Source: Lenzites betulinus | Lineage: Eukaryota; Basidiomycota; Agaricomycetes; Polyporales; Polyporaceae | Direction of reading: 5' to 3' | Assembly (NCBI GenBank): GCA_022264855.1 | Contig: JABYQU010000010.1 | Coordinates: 682,001-746,000, forward strand | DNA: 64,000 bases | Shown here: piece by piece, positions 1 through 10,618 of the stretch | Layout: each line of letters starts with the position of its first letter | Numbering within the stretch: the stretch's first letter is position 1 | The notes under the pieces: model-generated | What the model was told of the DNA's origin: nothing | The model's input: the letters and a program-made list of their open reading frames with translations, nothing else | Database searches by the model: none | Program-made: the position numbers and the translations under genes

Positions 1-16
1 ATAATGGTATATGATC

Positions 17-1851
17 TTATAATCTTCGTTTCTTGCTGCGTGCTTCGGCGAGCTCTTGTAGCCGCTTTCTCTTGTCCCTCACGGGGGATTGCGAATAGGA
101 TGGTTCTGCTTCTTCCTCTTTGACTGGCGTATGCGGCCGAGCGGGGGGAATACCCGCCTGCTCTTCGCTAGGTGGGTTTGCGGCCACTGCTGTAGAGCTT
201 CCAGCAACAGGCTGGGATGCAGTGCTGTGCAGTCAAAATATGAGTGAGTGTATGCGCTATAGCGAAGGACGACATACGGCGCGACGTCAGCTACTGTAGG
301 CTCATCGTCCGAGGATGGGCTCCCCGTTACCGCCCGTCGTCTCCGCACCCTGCTCGGCGCATGGATCGGCGTCTCAGAGTCTTGGCGTTGCTCAGCGCCT
401 TGTGGCTCCGGTGTGCTTGCAAGAGGGTCCGCATGTACAGGCTCGGAGGCGACAGTGCTTAAATCGTGGTTAACAGTTTGTTAGCTTTCAATACGCCCAA
501 GGGATTGCAACATCTGCCTACCTGCTCCGTTCTTCAGTGTCGTCATGAATAAACTCTTCCGCGTCCTCTTCCTCTGACGAGGATTCCGCTCTTCTGACGT
601 CTAGCGCGGCCCAACGGTTGGCCACGTCGAGAAGGGCGTCCCATTGCTCTGACGCGGTATAGCGGATGAGTTCGATATCCTCCCTTTCGCACTCCTGTCG
701 GCAGGTGGGGCAGCGAACAATCTCAGCATCGGTTATGTGTGGATCTGGCTTCAGTTGCGCTACACAGTCGCTGCAGAACGCGTGCTGGCAAGGAAAGCTG
801 CCGGGAGATGGTAGTCAGAAAATGCTTCATCCTGACCTACGGCTCGCTGTACCTTTTGGACCTGCGGGGTTGCAACGTCTCCATGCAGATGCCGCACTCT
901 TCTTTCTCTCCCTCCAGAGAGTTCTCACACATGAGGTCACGAAACTCCCGGAGCAGCTAGGGCACTGAGTGAGATCGCTTGTGCCGGCATGTTAGCACAA
1001 ATGTCCGTACTTTGCGCATCTTGTGGGCACCGTCGCCGACCTCGAAGTCGGCCAACTCGACATCCTGCGCCGCTAATTCTTTGGCTTCGTTCTTCAGCTC
1101 CTTCATACTCAACTACGCAGCACGCGCGCGGTCTGTTAGGTCGCTCACGATCAGGAAATACATCGATAAGGTCGTACCTGGTGTATCCTCTTCCTGCGCT
1201 TCTCATTGGACTGGACAGCTCCCGGAGATCAGCACTTGTACAACTCCAGCACGAACGAGAACCTATATGCACCTTCTCGAGCCGTCGCACTTGCTTCTCC
1301 AACCGCTCCATTTCGGTGTTCATTTCGGACACGCTCATGCGAGCCTTCCGCTTGCGTCTCCGGGGCTGCAGGGGAGCATCGTCCGCCTCCACGACCTGGT
1401 CCAGCCTACGCTCAAGAGCCTCGACCTTCTTCCTGAGGGACTCATTCTCCCGCTCGAGCTCCTTCGCGCCCCCTAAGGCCTGCGTGAGAAGCGTCTGGGC
1501 AAGAATCGTCAGAGACACCAGCAGCTCATCAACGAACTCATTACACCACCACTACATATTCACTTGTAAAGTGGGCGGATGCGGGCTTGCGGAACGAGCA
1601 TCGGATGTTTCACGTTTGCCCTTTCCCGACTGCCTCTTCGCATGACGTTCAGGAGATCGAGAGGTACGTTGCCGTTGCTTAGCCCGGGTCCTGGCTGCTA
1701 ACGGGGTGTCCTGAGCATCTTCCGGCTGCGGTTCATTTACATTGTTCGACCCGGCGGGACTCGGTTCATAATCACTTTGCTCGTCTTCGAGTGTATGTCG
1801 GCTCGTAGATGCTTTTGCGTTTCGCGCAGAACGACGCGTTGCGGGTGGCAT
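17..1851 (-). CDS. RING-finger protein with N-terminal coiled coil (probable E3 ubiquitin ligase)
   Basis: The start at 1851 opens a basic, serine-rich, disordered region. A spliced exon then encodes a long charged coiled coil (LERENESLRKKVEALERRL, then MERLEKQVRRLEK). Further on lies a C3HC4 RING: CxxC in CGICMETL, then a C-x-H-x-FCSDC segment and a closing CPTC, read at about 690-880 on the minus strand. The C-terminal part is acidic and serine-rich and ends in a lysine/arginine-rich stretch (RDKRKRL, ARSKKRRL) that looks like a nuclear localisation signal. I chose the stop at 17 because an intron (acceptor near 228) leads into this frame; without it another frame ends at 79. RING proteins of this kind usually pass ubiquitin from an E2 to a target. 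The target is unknown. The gene is divergent from the tRNase Z gene, with about 190 bp between start codons. Confidence 0.75.
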
Positions 1852-2043
1852 CGGTGCGCGCGAGGTTTAGGAGGACTACTTAGTCGTCCGCAAGTCGTTC
1901 GTGGTGGGAAAAGGCAAGGACGTGCGTCAATTGGTGTGCGCCGGGGAATTCAAGGACTAGTTGTAATTCTTCTCAGAACTGAGACATCTACACAGTGGCT
2001 CGGAGCTCGGCCGAGGATCCCCTCTGTGAGATCGACGAACATC

Positions 2044-3328
2044 ATGGCCTCCCTCACTTCCGTGAACATCACCATCTTGGGCAGCGCATCCGCCCAGCCC
2101 TCGTCCACCCGGAACCACTCCGCGCTCGCGCTGCGCCTCGACGGCGATGTCTGGCTCTTCGACTGTGGCGAGGCAACGCAGCACCAGCTCCAGAAGAGCG
2201 CCGTGAAGATGGGGAGGATCCAAAAGATATTCATCACGCATACCCACGGTCAGTCGCCCTTTCCGCCTCCGGCGACATAGCGAACCTGAACCTCGACAAA
2301 CGTGCGCGGGTGTTAGGTGACCACATTTTCGGCCTCCTCCCCGTGCTCGCGGGTCGTCTGAACGGCGCGGGCGGGACCATCGACGGCGTGGACGACCCGC
2401 GCGCCCACGCACCCGAAGACGTACCAGTCAGTGCTCCCGGTGCCCCCTGACTCACCGACCCGACCCGCTCAACGCGCACCCCCAGCCACTCGAGATATAC
2501 GGCCCGCTCGGAACACGCGCATACGTCCGCCACGGACTCACCTACACGCACACGCACCTCGGCGCGCCATACGTCGTGCACGAGCTGCGCCTCCCGACCG
2601 ATCCGCCCGACGGCGACCACACCGCGCTCGCGCCGCACCCGCACGAGCGCCCCGGGCGCAACATCGCGCAGGTCGGCGGCGGCGTGTGGCAGAACATCTT
2701 CCGCGACGCGCTCGTCACTGTGTCCGCCGCGCCAATCGCACACTCCGTGCCGTGCGTCGGGTACGTCGTCGACGAGCTGCCCGTGCCCGGGAAGATGGAC
2801 CCCGCGCGGTACGTGCCCGCGCTGAAGCGCACGGGCACGCCGATGGCGGCCATGAGCCGGTTGCAGCGCGGCGAGGCCGTCACGCTCGCGGACGGGACGG
2901 TGCTGCAGGGGCCCGCGCGCAAGCCGGGGCGAAAGATCGTGATTCTGGGGGATACGTACGACCCGTCGCCCGTGGCGGGCCTTGCGGCGGGCGCGTGCGT
3001 GCTGATACATGAGGCGACGAACGCGCATCTGCCGGAGGTGGACCCGAACACGAAAGAGACGGATACGTACGAGGTCGTGGAGGCGCGCACGAAGTCGAGG
3101 GGACATTCGACACCGCAGATGGCGGGTGCGTTCGCGAAGCGGATACGGGCGCGCAAGCTGGTGTTGAATCATTTTTCGGCGAGGTATGCGGGGAACGATA
3201 ATGTCGACGAGGATGCGCGGCGGGTGATGGGTCGAATACGGGAGCTGGCGGAGAGCACGTTCGGCGGCGAGGTTGTTTGCGCGCGGGACTTGATGTCGTT
3301 TGACGTCGGCCCAAGGAAAGACGACTGA
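2044..3328 (+). CDS. tRNase Z, short form (ELAC1-like), tRNA 3' processing endonuclease
   Basis: This enzyme removes the 3' trailer from precursor tRNAs and belongs to the metallo-beta-lactamase fold. It starts MASLTSVNITILGSASA, followed by FDCGEATQHQL. The zinc-binding HxHGDH motif is THTHGDH and is split by the first intron (2249-2316), with DHIFGLLPVLAG resuming in exon 2. The second intron ends at 2485, before PLEIYGPLGTRAYVR. Later motifs are VILGDTYDPS, LIHEATN and the histidine of LVLNHFSARY. The length, about 360 residues, fits the short form rather than the roughly 800-residue long form. No clear mitochondrial presequence is seen, so a cytosolic or nuclear site is inferred. A second possible donor at 2421 would drop two residues. 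Confidence 0.9.
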
Positions 3329-3408
3329 CCTGGTGAGAGGGATAATAATACAAGAAACCCAGTTGTATGTACAGTAGAACTTGAAGGTGAGAAGGCAGGG
3401 AAATAACG

Positions 3409-4621
3409 TTAGTCGTCTGGGGGTTCAGAGAGCTCACTGCTCTCGTCGCTGGCTTCGCCCTCCTCCAGCTCCTCTTCGCGAATCTTCTTCCTTCCCCGCG
3501 CCGGCTCCTCTCCAATCTCGCCCATCTCGATATCCTCCTCCTCTTGTGCTCGCAATGGTGCTGACGATGCGGTGCGGGATAGAGGCACAAGAGGCGAACT
3601 CGTCCGTGACTTGGGCAAGAATGCTCTTGCTGCAGGATTGAGTACGACCTTTGACAGTGGGATGTCTTCATCGGAATCGTGCGCTTCCTCCGCAGCTTTC
3701 TCGATCGTGCTTGCTGCACGCGATATCCCGTCTTCCCTGAGCTCCCCGGACTCCTCCCGCGTCCGCACACTCGAGGTGCCGTCCATCTCCACGTCGTCTC
3801 CAGGTTGTGTTTCAGGCGTGGGCGTGGGCTCGCCAGACTCCTCGTCTTTGCCCATGAGTCTGAGCACGTTGATGTCGTGTATGACGGTGTCCAATGCGGC
3901 CTTTTGGGCGTGCAGCACCCGGTTCTGGTTGTCGTGTTCGGCGCGGATCGCGGCCATGTCGTTCTCGAGCGACCGTATCGACCTATGAGAGGGGTAAATC
4001 CGGGGCGTGTGCTTTGTGCATCGCGGAAGACTGACTGTTCGAGCTCATCGCGGGTCGGCAACGTGTTGACCTTCTCCGCGATCACGTCGTACTCGATCTT
4101 GCGCTTTCGCTCAAGCTGCGCCTGCTCCAGGGTCTCCTTGAGGTCCTCGATTTGGTCCTTGAGGCGACTTCGCTCGTTCGCTGGTCACACGACCGCGTAA
4201 GAATCATGGGCTGCAGGACAGGCAGCAGCTTGCATACCTATGCGTTCGCGTTCGTTCTGGTACTCCTCTACCTGGCGCGCCTCTGCCTCGCACACCATGA
4301 GACTCTTTTTGAGGGAGAGCTGGAACGAGGCGAGCTCGAGGAGGAACGTGTCTCGCGCATCCTCCACAGATGAGGTCCCCGAGGGCGTGAGGGGGACGAG
4401 CGGGGGGTACGCGACGGACGCATAGGTGTGGAACTTGCGTGTAACGCGGCGGAGAGCCTTCTCGTCGTTTGTTATGCGCGTGTGTATGATTGCATCTGGT
4501 GGGCAGCGGGTGAGCGCGCACGTTCGGCGGGAGTGGCGTCGGACATACCTTCTTGCTGTACGGAAAGCGGCGGCGGGGTGTATTCCAGCTGCGCTGGAAC
4601 AGCCTCTCCAGCAGAGGCCAT
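3409..4621 (-). CDS. THO7: THO complex subunit 7 (Tho7/THOC7-like)
   Basis: Tho7 is a small coiled-coil subunit of THO/TREX, which couples transcription to mRNP assembly and nuclear export. The first exon is MASAGEAVPAQLEYTPPPL. After an intron comes ITNDEKALRRVTRKFHTYA, matching the start of the Tho7 domain. The next parts are FLLELASFQLSLKKSLMVCE and a long coiled coil (RLKDQIEDLKETLEQ, then RKRKIEYDVIAEKVNTLP). The last exon begins at the intron ending near 3984 and continues the coiled coil, then becomes an acidic, serine-rich tail ending ELSEPPDD. This tail is longer than in the animal protein. The start codon is about 300 bp from the divergent VTC1 start. Confidence 0.87.
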
Positions 4622-4923
4622 GTTTTTGGTGTGCCGGACGCTCTCTGTAGAGGAAACACACAGCAGGAGAGAAGGACGATCCGAGGAGAACGAGGAGGCA
4701 GGAGGAACGCCCACTGGCTCAGGAGGCGCTCAGGACCGAAACTGCGTGACATGTCACGTGCGGGAGAAGCAGTGTGACCTGCATCACGCCGTCGGGCGGC
4801 CAGTGACGACAAGCACGTTCGTGCAGACCTGCCATCTTGGGACTCGTATAGCTAGACCCTACGCCTAATATCCCCTCCTCCCAGAACGCCAGGCCTCCTG
4901 CCTGTCTTCCACCACCCCCACCC

Positions 4924-5541
4924 ATGTCCACCCAGCCCCTCCTCCAGCGTACCGCCGCAAAGCGCATCGCTCTCCCCGTCAAGGTCGAGCCCAAGGTCGC
5001 CTTTGCGAACGAGCGCACCTTCCTCTCATGGCTGCACTTCACCGTCGTGCTCGGTGGCCTGGCTGTCGGTCTGCTAAATTTTGGCGATAAAGTGCGTTCG
5101 CCTGTTCTCTATGCCCCTCTCCGGTTTCTCAAGCTTTCCCCGCAGGTCGGCAAAATAAGCGCGGCTATGTTCTCCTTTGTCGGTAAGCAACGTCCCCCGC
5201 ACTCTGGTCGTGTGCCGCCTGCGCAGTGCTTATGCTAAACTTACGCCGCTCCAGCCATGGCAGTCATGATGTATGCGTTGTACACATATCATTGGCGTGC
5301 TTCTTCCATTCGTCAAGGCGGTCGGGGTCCGTACGATGACCGCGTTGGGCCCGTACGTGCACCCCCCTCGGAATTTATGGCTCCCGCACTAACCACACTC
5401 TTTCACAGACAATATTGTGCATCGCCCTGCTCAGTACGTTTTCCGTTACGTCCGCTATATTTTTATCTCACATTTTCCGCAGTTGCTATCGTCGCAAACT
5501 TCGTTCTCAGGTTTACCGCGGACCCTGAGCTATCCCCCTAA
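4924..5541 (+). CDS. VTC1: Vacuolar transporter chaperone subunit 1 (DUF202 membrane protein)
   Basis: Vtc1 is the small membrane subunit of the vacuolar polyphosphate polymerase complex, which makes polyphosphate from ATP and moves it into the vacuole. I assemble five exons: 4924-5091, 5146-5182, 5255-5352, 5409-5433 and 5483-5541, giving 128 residues, the usual Vtc1 size. Recognisable parts are [16 protein letters not shown], the conserved [13 protein letters not shown], and three hydrophobic helices ([11 protein letters not shown], then [17 protein letters not shown], then [17 protein letters not shown]). Exon 4 is only 25 nt long. The larger SPX/polymerase subunits are not in this window. 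Confidence 0.93.
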
Positions 5542-5928
5542 GCCATGGCCAGCTCAGACTTGCACGGTCTCCCGGCGTTCGCCAAGCCATAAACCGCCGA
5601 TAAGGCAGTGGATAATGGAAATGCTGAAGTGGGGGTGCGAGGGGCGGGGGTGTTGACTCCACGATACGGACCGTTCGGACGTTGGAATACCATACAGATC
5701 TCCCCGTCGTCATCTTCGTTTATCATGTGCAACTGCTCACCGTATTCAATCACTTGTACCGTCTCACTAATGCACATCCTTGTACGTTCCTGCTCGCACA
5801 CCAGAGTTCGCGCCGTCCGGCCGGGCTTCGCGAACCCGAAGCTTCAGCGTGCCGAAGTCATGCCGGGGCGCGGGAGGCGCAGGTACGCAGAATGAAGCAA
5901 TGCGCCAAATGCATTGGAGGTGTACGGT

Positions 5929-6741
5929 CTACTTCTGCACACCAGTGTATACGGGGTTCTTGACCTCGTGGATAGGAGTTTTGCCCTCTGGCGTGCCGGG
6001 GATCGTCTTGACCAAGCCCTGCGGACGCACACAGCAATTCAGCTTCCACACGGCTTATCTCGGGTAGACGGAGGCGGAACTTACGAGCTTCTCGAACACG
6101 CACTTGTTCAGGACGCGCTCGTCCTTGCGGCAATGGTAGTATTCCTACGGCCGTGCTCGAATTAGTATCCATTCATACACGGAGAGATAGAGCAGGAAGG
6201 CAACGGACCTGGTTGTTGTTTTCCAAGCAGCCCCAGTGCTTGTCGAACTCCGCCAGACAGTTCTCGCGCAGCTTGGTGATCCTGCACCGCGCAGGAACGG
6301 GTCGGAAGTCAGCAGGCGCCGGGACATTGGTCGAAGGACGGGACATACAGGTCTTGCGCACAGCGCGTCACCCGCCGGCCCTCCTTCAGACAGTGCGCAG
6401 GGTCCCGGTTCTCGGACTTGCAGAGCATGAAGTCCTCTGAAGCCGGAAAGAGAGACGCACATCAGCGCTGCACTCCGTGCCCTCTACCACTTTCCGCCCT
6501 ATCTGTCTCTCCAGTCCAAGCCCCCTCATATTCTCCCCCCACTGTCTGTACCCCAGCCGCATACATGGCGAGGGAGACACGCACCATTGTAGTCCTTGCA
6601 GTACGCCCCGAGGAAGAACGCAGCACTCTTCAATGGGGCGCTCGTCACGCCGAGCTCCTTCACCTTCGGGATGTCCGCAGGCAGAGGCGTCGGGTCCTTG
6701 TACGGCTTGGACGACTCGGCGGGGTCGAGGTATCTGCTCAT
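5929..6741 (-). CDS. NDUFA8: Complex I subunit NDUFA8 (19-kDa, twin CX9C)
   Basis: This is an accessory subunit on the intermembrane-space side of mitochondrial NADH:ubiquinone oxidoreductase, imported by the Mia40 disulfide relay. The protein begins MSRYLDPAESSKPYKDPTPL and contains several CX9C spacings: CKDYNEDFMLC, CKSENRDPAHC, CLAEFDKHWGC and CRKDERVLNKC. These become visible only after removing four short introns. The C-terminus (IPGTPEGKTPIHEVKNP) is typical of fungal NDUFA8. It is convergent with VTC1, with about 390 bp between stop codons, where I see no gene. It is divergent from the next gene. Confidence 0.93.
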
Positions 6742-6955
6742 CGTGGGCGGCGCGGGGGAGGGTGTCGAGTGTCGAGACGAACGAGACGGTAACCGCCGAA
6801 GCGTGACGCTGTCTGCCGGCGCTTCTCACGCGGGCCACCCACGGGCGCTGCATTTTGGGCGCTTCGGAGGAGCCTGCCATCATTCCGTCTGCCACACTCG
6901 CGACGCGTTTTCAGACCTGTACATCGTTCACTGTTGCTGCTGACCCAGTTTAAAG

Positions 6956-7572
6956 ATGGTACGCGCGGTGTACATGGCGTTCAGTGTGTTTTCTGAACGC
7001 GACCTTACATGACAGCCTCCGAGAATCCAGCCAAGGACCTTTATCCTCCTGCTCAAGACGCACAAACTCACCGTCTTCGTCACGCTCCCGAGCACGGCGA
7101 CCGTCGGGGACGTGAAGCTAGAGGCCCTCTCCGCACTACAATCCAGCGTGCTGGAGAACCCCGAGCCGCACCCGGAGGTGATGGACGAGGACCAGTCGGA
7201 GTGGCAGGTGCCCCCTGTGGAGAGCGTGGACGACTTCGAACTCGCGCGCGCGGTGAAGGCGCAGGGGCGGCCGACGGGCAAGTACGAGAAGCTCGACTCA
7301 GGCGTGCAGCTGAAGACCGTGCTCGTGAACTGGGACCCTGTGTTCGTGCAGTTCAAGGACTCGAATGGTGAGTGGCTCCTCCCGACGCGTAGCCCCATGT
7401 ACATCCCTTCACGAACAATTCATTTTGTGCGTCCGCAACTGCAATGTTTTGCGCTCGTCCGACGCGTGATACAGGGGGTCTACTGCCCGTCAAGGTCTCG
7501 ATACCGCCCGTCTCCCCCGAAGATTACGAAGACCCCTCCACGCAAAAGGGGAAGCGGAAGGCTGAAGAGTGA
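6956..7572 (+). CDS. Conserved-looking protein with ubiquitin-like N-terminus; first coding exon is ATG alone
   Basis: The main exon (7016 to about 7366) has no ATG of its own in the right frame. Splicing an intron that starts directly after the ATG at 6956-6958 (GTACGC...CAG, 6959-7015) gives MPPRIQPRTFILLLKTHKLT followed by VFVTLPSTATVGDVKLEAL. That pattern of strands, a turn and a helix is what a beta-grasp, ubiquitin-like fold looks like. A second intron is removed before GLLPVKVSIPPVSPEDYED, and a basic tail KGKRKAEE ends the protein at about 165 residues. I do not recognise the family and infer no function. It is divergent from NDUFA8, with about 215 bp between starts. Confidence 0.7.
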
Positions 7573-7713
7573 AGCGCGGGACGGGGCCGACGACTGTTGC
7601 CCATCGTGCCAGAGTCCGCCCCCACACATTGCGTGTACCGTTGTATTATAGCGCAGCATCCTACTCAGTAGCATTGCTAGCAGAACTTCTTGGAGAAAAT
7701 GAATCTGCGCAGA

Positions 7714-8376
7714 TTAAGCAGGAGGGGCACCCTCCCATTTGCGAGCTGTGATAGGCAGGAGAGCGGCTGCGACGCGTCGCCCTTCCTCGGCGAGGAGGTT
7801 GTATGTTGAGCAGGCGTTTCTCTGCAGTACCGCTGAGTGGAGAAGGGCAGGATGGGTGGCTCCGGCTGCTCACTGTGTTCATGACATCTACTTGGACGCC
7901 TGCTTTGATCAAGTATTGACGCAATGCGGGCGGAAGCATCTCTACGCGTTGCCCCGTCCCAATGAGTAGAATTTCTACATGTCCTTCGGTCAGTGGGCCG
8001 TTCGACTGAAGGATGCATGCCCAATGTCCGACATACCCGGCTTAGGCACCACCGTCTCAAATATCTCGAAATGCGCGGGCTTCCACCCGTCCCAAAGATG
8101 TTCGGGTACATTCCACAGAAAGACCTTGCTGTCCAGAAAGATGCAGGCAGAGGTCAACAGGAGCCCGTCGCCGAGTTGTATACCCTCCTGCGTGATGGTC
8201 TTGACTTCCACTGCGGGCGCGGTGCCACCAGAGATGATGTTGCTCAGTCCACCATCCCCGCTTCGCCGAAAAGACGCATGGAAGCTACGCGCAGCAGCGG
8301 GGACAGGAGCTAGCCGCGTAGATTGTCTGAGAGCAGAGCGAGCGGCAGGACGGAGGACGCGAGACAATGGGAGCAT
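7714..8376 (-). CDS. NDUFAF3: Complex I assembly factor NDUFAF3 (DUF498/Mth938 fold), mitochondrial
   Basis: NDUFAF3 works with NDUFAF4 in early assembly of complex I. The N-terminus is arginine- and alanine-rich with few acids (MLPLSRVLRPAARSALRQST), a typical mitochondrial presequence. Core motifs are GLLLTSACIFLDSKVFLWNV, the beta-strand after the first intron (VEILLIGTGQ), then LPPALRQYLIKAGVQVDVMNT. The second intron is followed by RNACSTYNLLAEEGRRVAAA, the signature end of the family. The stop is at 7714-7716. The start codon lies only 95 bp from the divergent SWC4 start, so the two genes must share a promoter region. Confidence 0.92.
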
Positions 8377-8471
8377 GGTGGCAGTCGGCAGAGCGCGAGG
8401 TGGCGGTCAAGAGGATCGACGCCCGCGCGGGCGTCTGCGCATCTTGACCTCGATCCACATCCTTCTCCCCC

Positions 8472-10347
8472 ATGGCGGCGTCTGCAGCCGACGTCCGGAG
8501 CATCCTCTCCATCCCGAACCCCTCTGCGTCGACCAGTACACCTCAGCAGAAGAAACCCGCGGCGGCGGAACGCGCGAGGAAGCCGGACGGCATTCCGCGC
8601 GAGCTGTACGCGCTCATCGGGCCCTCCGCGCCCACTCTCGCTGCCCAGTTCGCGAAGCCGCGCCTCAAACAGAAACCGAACCTCGGTGGTGGCGGCCGGG
8701 TGAAATGGCGAGTTACATCCGCGCCCAACGTGTAAACTGTGGACACTGACGCGCGAGCGGTCCTTTAGGGAATGGCAGCCGTTTAAGAACGGGGCGCGTG
8801 CGGATGGCTTGCGTTTGTCTCACTGGGCGAAGGCTGGCGCGGACCCGGATGCTGGTACGTGTCGTATTGTCAATCGACATTTAGTCTCGCGCGAGCAATC
8901 CTGCCAGATTATCCCTTCGCGAAGTATAATGTCCAGACCTCCCACTATGTTTACTCTCAGGACGAGTACAGCCGCCTTCTTGAAGGTAGCGTAGCATGTG
9001 GTGATCCTGCGTGCGCGCGCTCACATATAGCGGTGGGTAGACCAGGATTGGACTAAGGAAGAGACCGACTACCTCTTTGACCTTGTCCGAGACTACGACG
9101 GACGTTTCTACATCGTGCATGACCGTTATGAGTACGTGCATCCGGACTCGAAGAAGCCTGAGCGAAGTCTCGAGGTACACCCACAGATATCTCTACATAG
9201 GTTCGCACCTCTAACCTCAGAACAGGATATCAAAGACAGATACTTCAGCGTATGTCGGAAGCTCATCCGGAACCGACCATGGGCGGGCGATGAAGCGAGC
9301 AGAGGGGCTCTGCTATCCAGCCTCTCCTTTGACAAGGGTGCGCTTCCTATCTCCCCGGCCATTATGGCAGCGCACCGAGCCTTCATTTCTAGGGCGAGAA
9401 TTCACGCGCAAGAAGTACGTGAAAAGCCTGGAGGACCGTACACCAGAACAGATCGCAGAGGAAGACGCGCTGTATCTGGAGCTCGAGCGGCTCAAGGAGA
9501 ACGAACGGCGGTTCAAGAAGGACCGGGATGAGCTTTTGCGCACGTTGCTCGGTATTGAGTCGGGGCTACCGGACATCACGGCAGACGAGGAAGGCCTGCA
9601 AGGATCGACGACGGAGACAAAGAAGAAGAAGAAGGGTGTGGCAGGGAGCGTGGAGCCCCAAACACCCATCACGCCTACCACGCCCAATGTCATCTCGCTT
9701 TCCCAACCACAGCCTAAGAAGACATCCGCCAAATCCGCAGCGTATGGTACGAATACTAAACCATTCGCCGTGATGCCTAACCTAACAACGAATCAGACAC
9801 CTTACATTGCATCGTCCGAACGGATGCCTCTCAAACGACAAAGGCACCGCACGTACCCGCACATCTACGGAGCACGAAGATCCCACCGGTCAAGCCCCCG
9901 AGCGCTTCGGTACGCGTAGCGCAGGTGCTCAACGAAATTGGTCTCTCCGCCACGCGCCTCGTCATGCCCACCGCCGAGAACATCGCGCGGTTCGAGCCCG
10001 TGCTCATCAACGCGAATCAGGTCGTCGACATGAAGAAGACGCTGGACAAGGTCGAGCAGGATATCGTCGTCGCGAAGGAGCGCCTCGCTGCTCTTCGCGG
10101 GGAGACGGCGGAGGGTGGGGATGACGACGCACCCCAGACGCCGATGGAGGTCGAGGACGGTGCTGACGCCGAGAGCGTGGACGGGAGAGCTCAGAGCGTC
10201 ATAAGCACGAGGAGTCGGAGACAGGTGCGTGCCTTCGTATTGCTCAGAGCGCGTCGTCGATAACTGTGGTATGTCCAGACGCGGCGGTCGATGTCCATCT
10301 CGTCGGTGGACACTGCCAGTGGGCCGAACAAACGCCAGAAGCGTTAA
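8472..10347 (+). CDS. SWC4: SWC4/DMAP1-like subunit of the SWR1 and NuA4 chromatin complexes
   Basis: Swc4 (DMAP1 in animals) is shared by the SWR1 H2A.Z-exchange remodeller and the NuA4 histone acetyltransferase. After MAASAADVRSILSIP comes the conserved RKPDGIPRELYALIG and RLKQKPNLGGGGRVKW. Introns then interrupt ADGLRLSHWAKAG, KYNVQTSHYVYSQDEY and the SANT-like segment ETDYLFDLVRDYDGRFYIV. DIKDRYFSVCRKLIRNRP closes that domain. Next are the coiled coil LEDRTPEQIAEEDALYLELE and a lysine-rich linker. The C-terminal DMAP1 region is VAQVLNEIGLSATRLVMPT and VVDMKKTLDKVEQDIVVAKE. The last exon, after an intron ending near 10276, encodes SSVDTASGPNKRQKR and the stop at 10345. Confidence 0.93.
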
Positions 10348-10618
10348 GTTTTGTCTGCTGGCTTTCATCTGTGTCGTGTAGTCGCATCTGTACTCGCTGT
10401 GTTATACATTTGTTTTCTTCGCTTTGTCTATCTGTACTTCATGTTGTTTCGGTAAAGAATATGCCACAAACATCCGCGCGTCACGTCAGGTCGCGTCGGT
10501 GTGGCGCTCGACCGAGACGCGTCCCTATACGCGGCACGCGCACTCGTCTCTTGCCCGGTACACATACCTCACACGAAGCTCTTTTGCGCTCTGCACAACC
10601 TAGGCCTTCTGCATTAAT

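Noticed and set aside
2234..3172. 312-codon minus-strand frame
   Set aside because: It lies antisense to the third exon of tRNase Z, which carries conserved motifs. The antisense product is arginine/histidine-rich noise.
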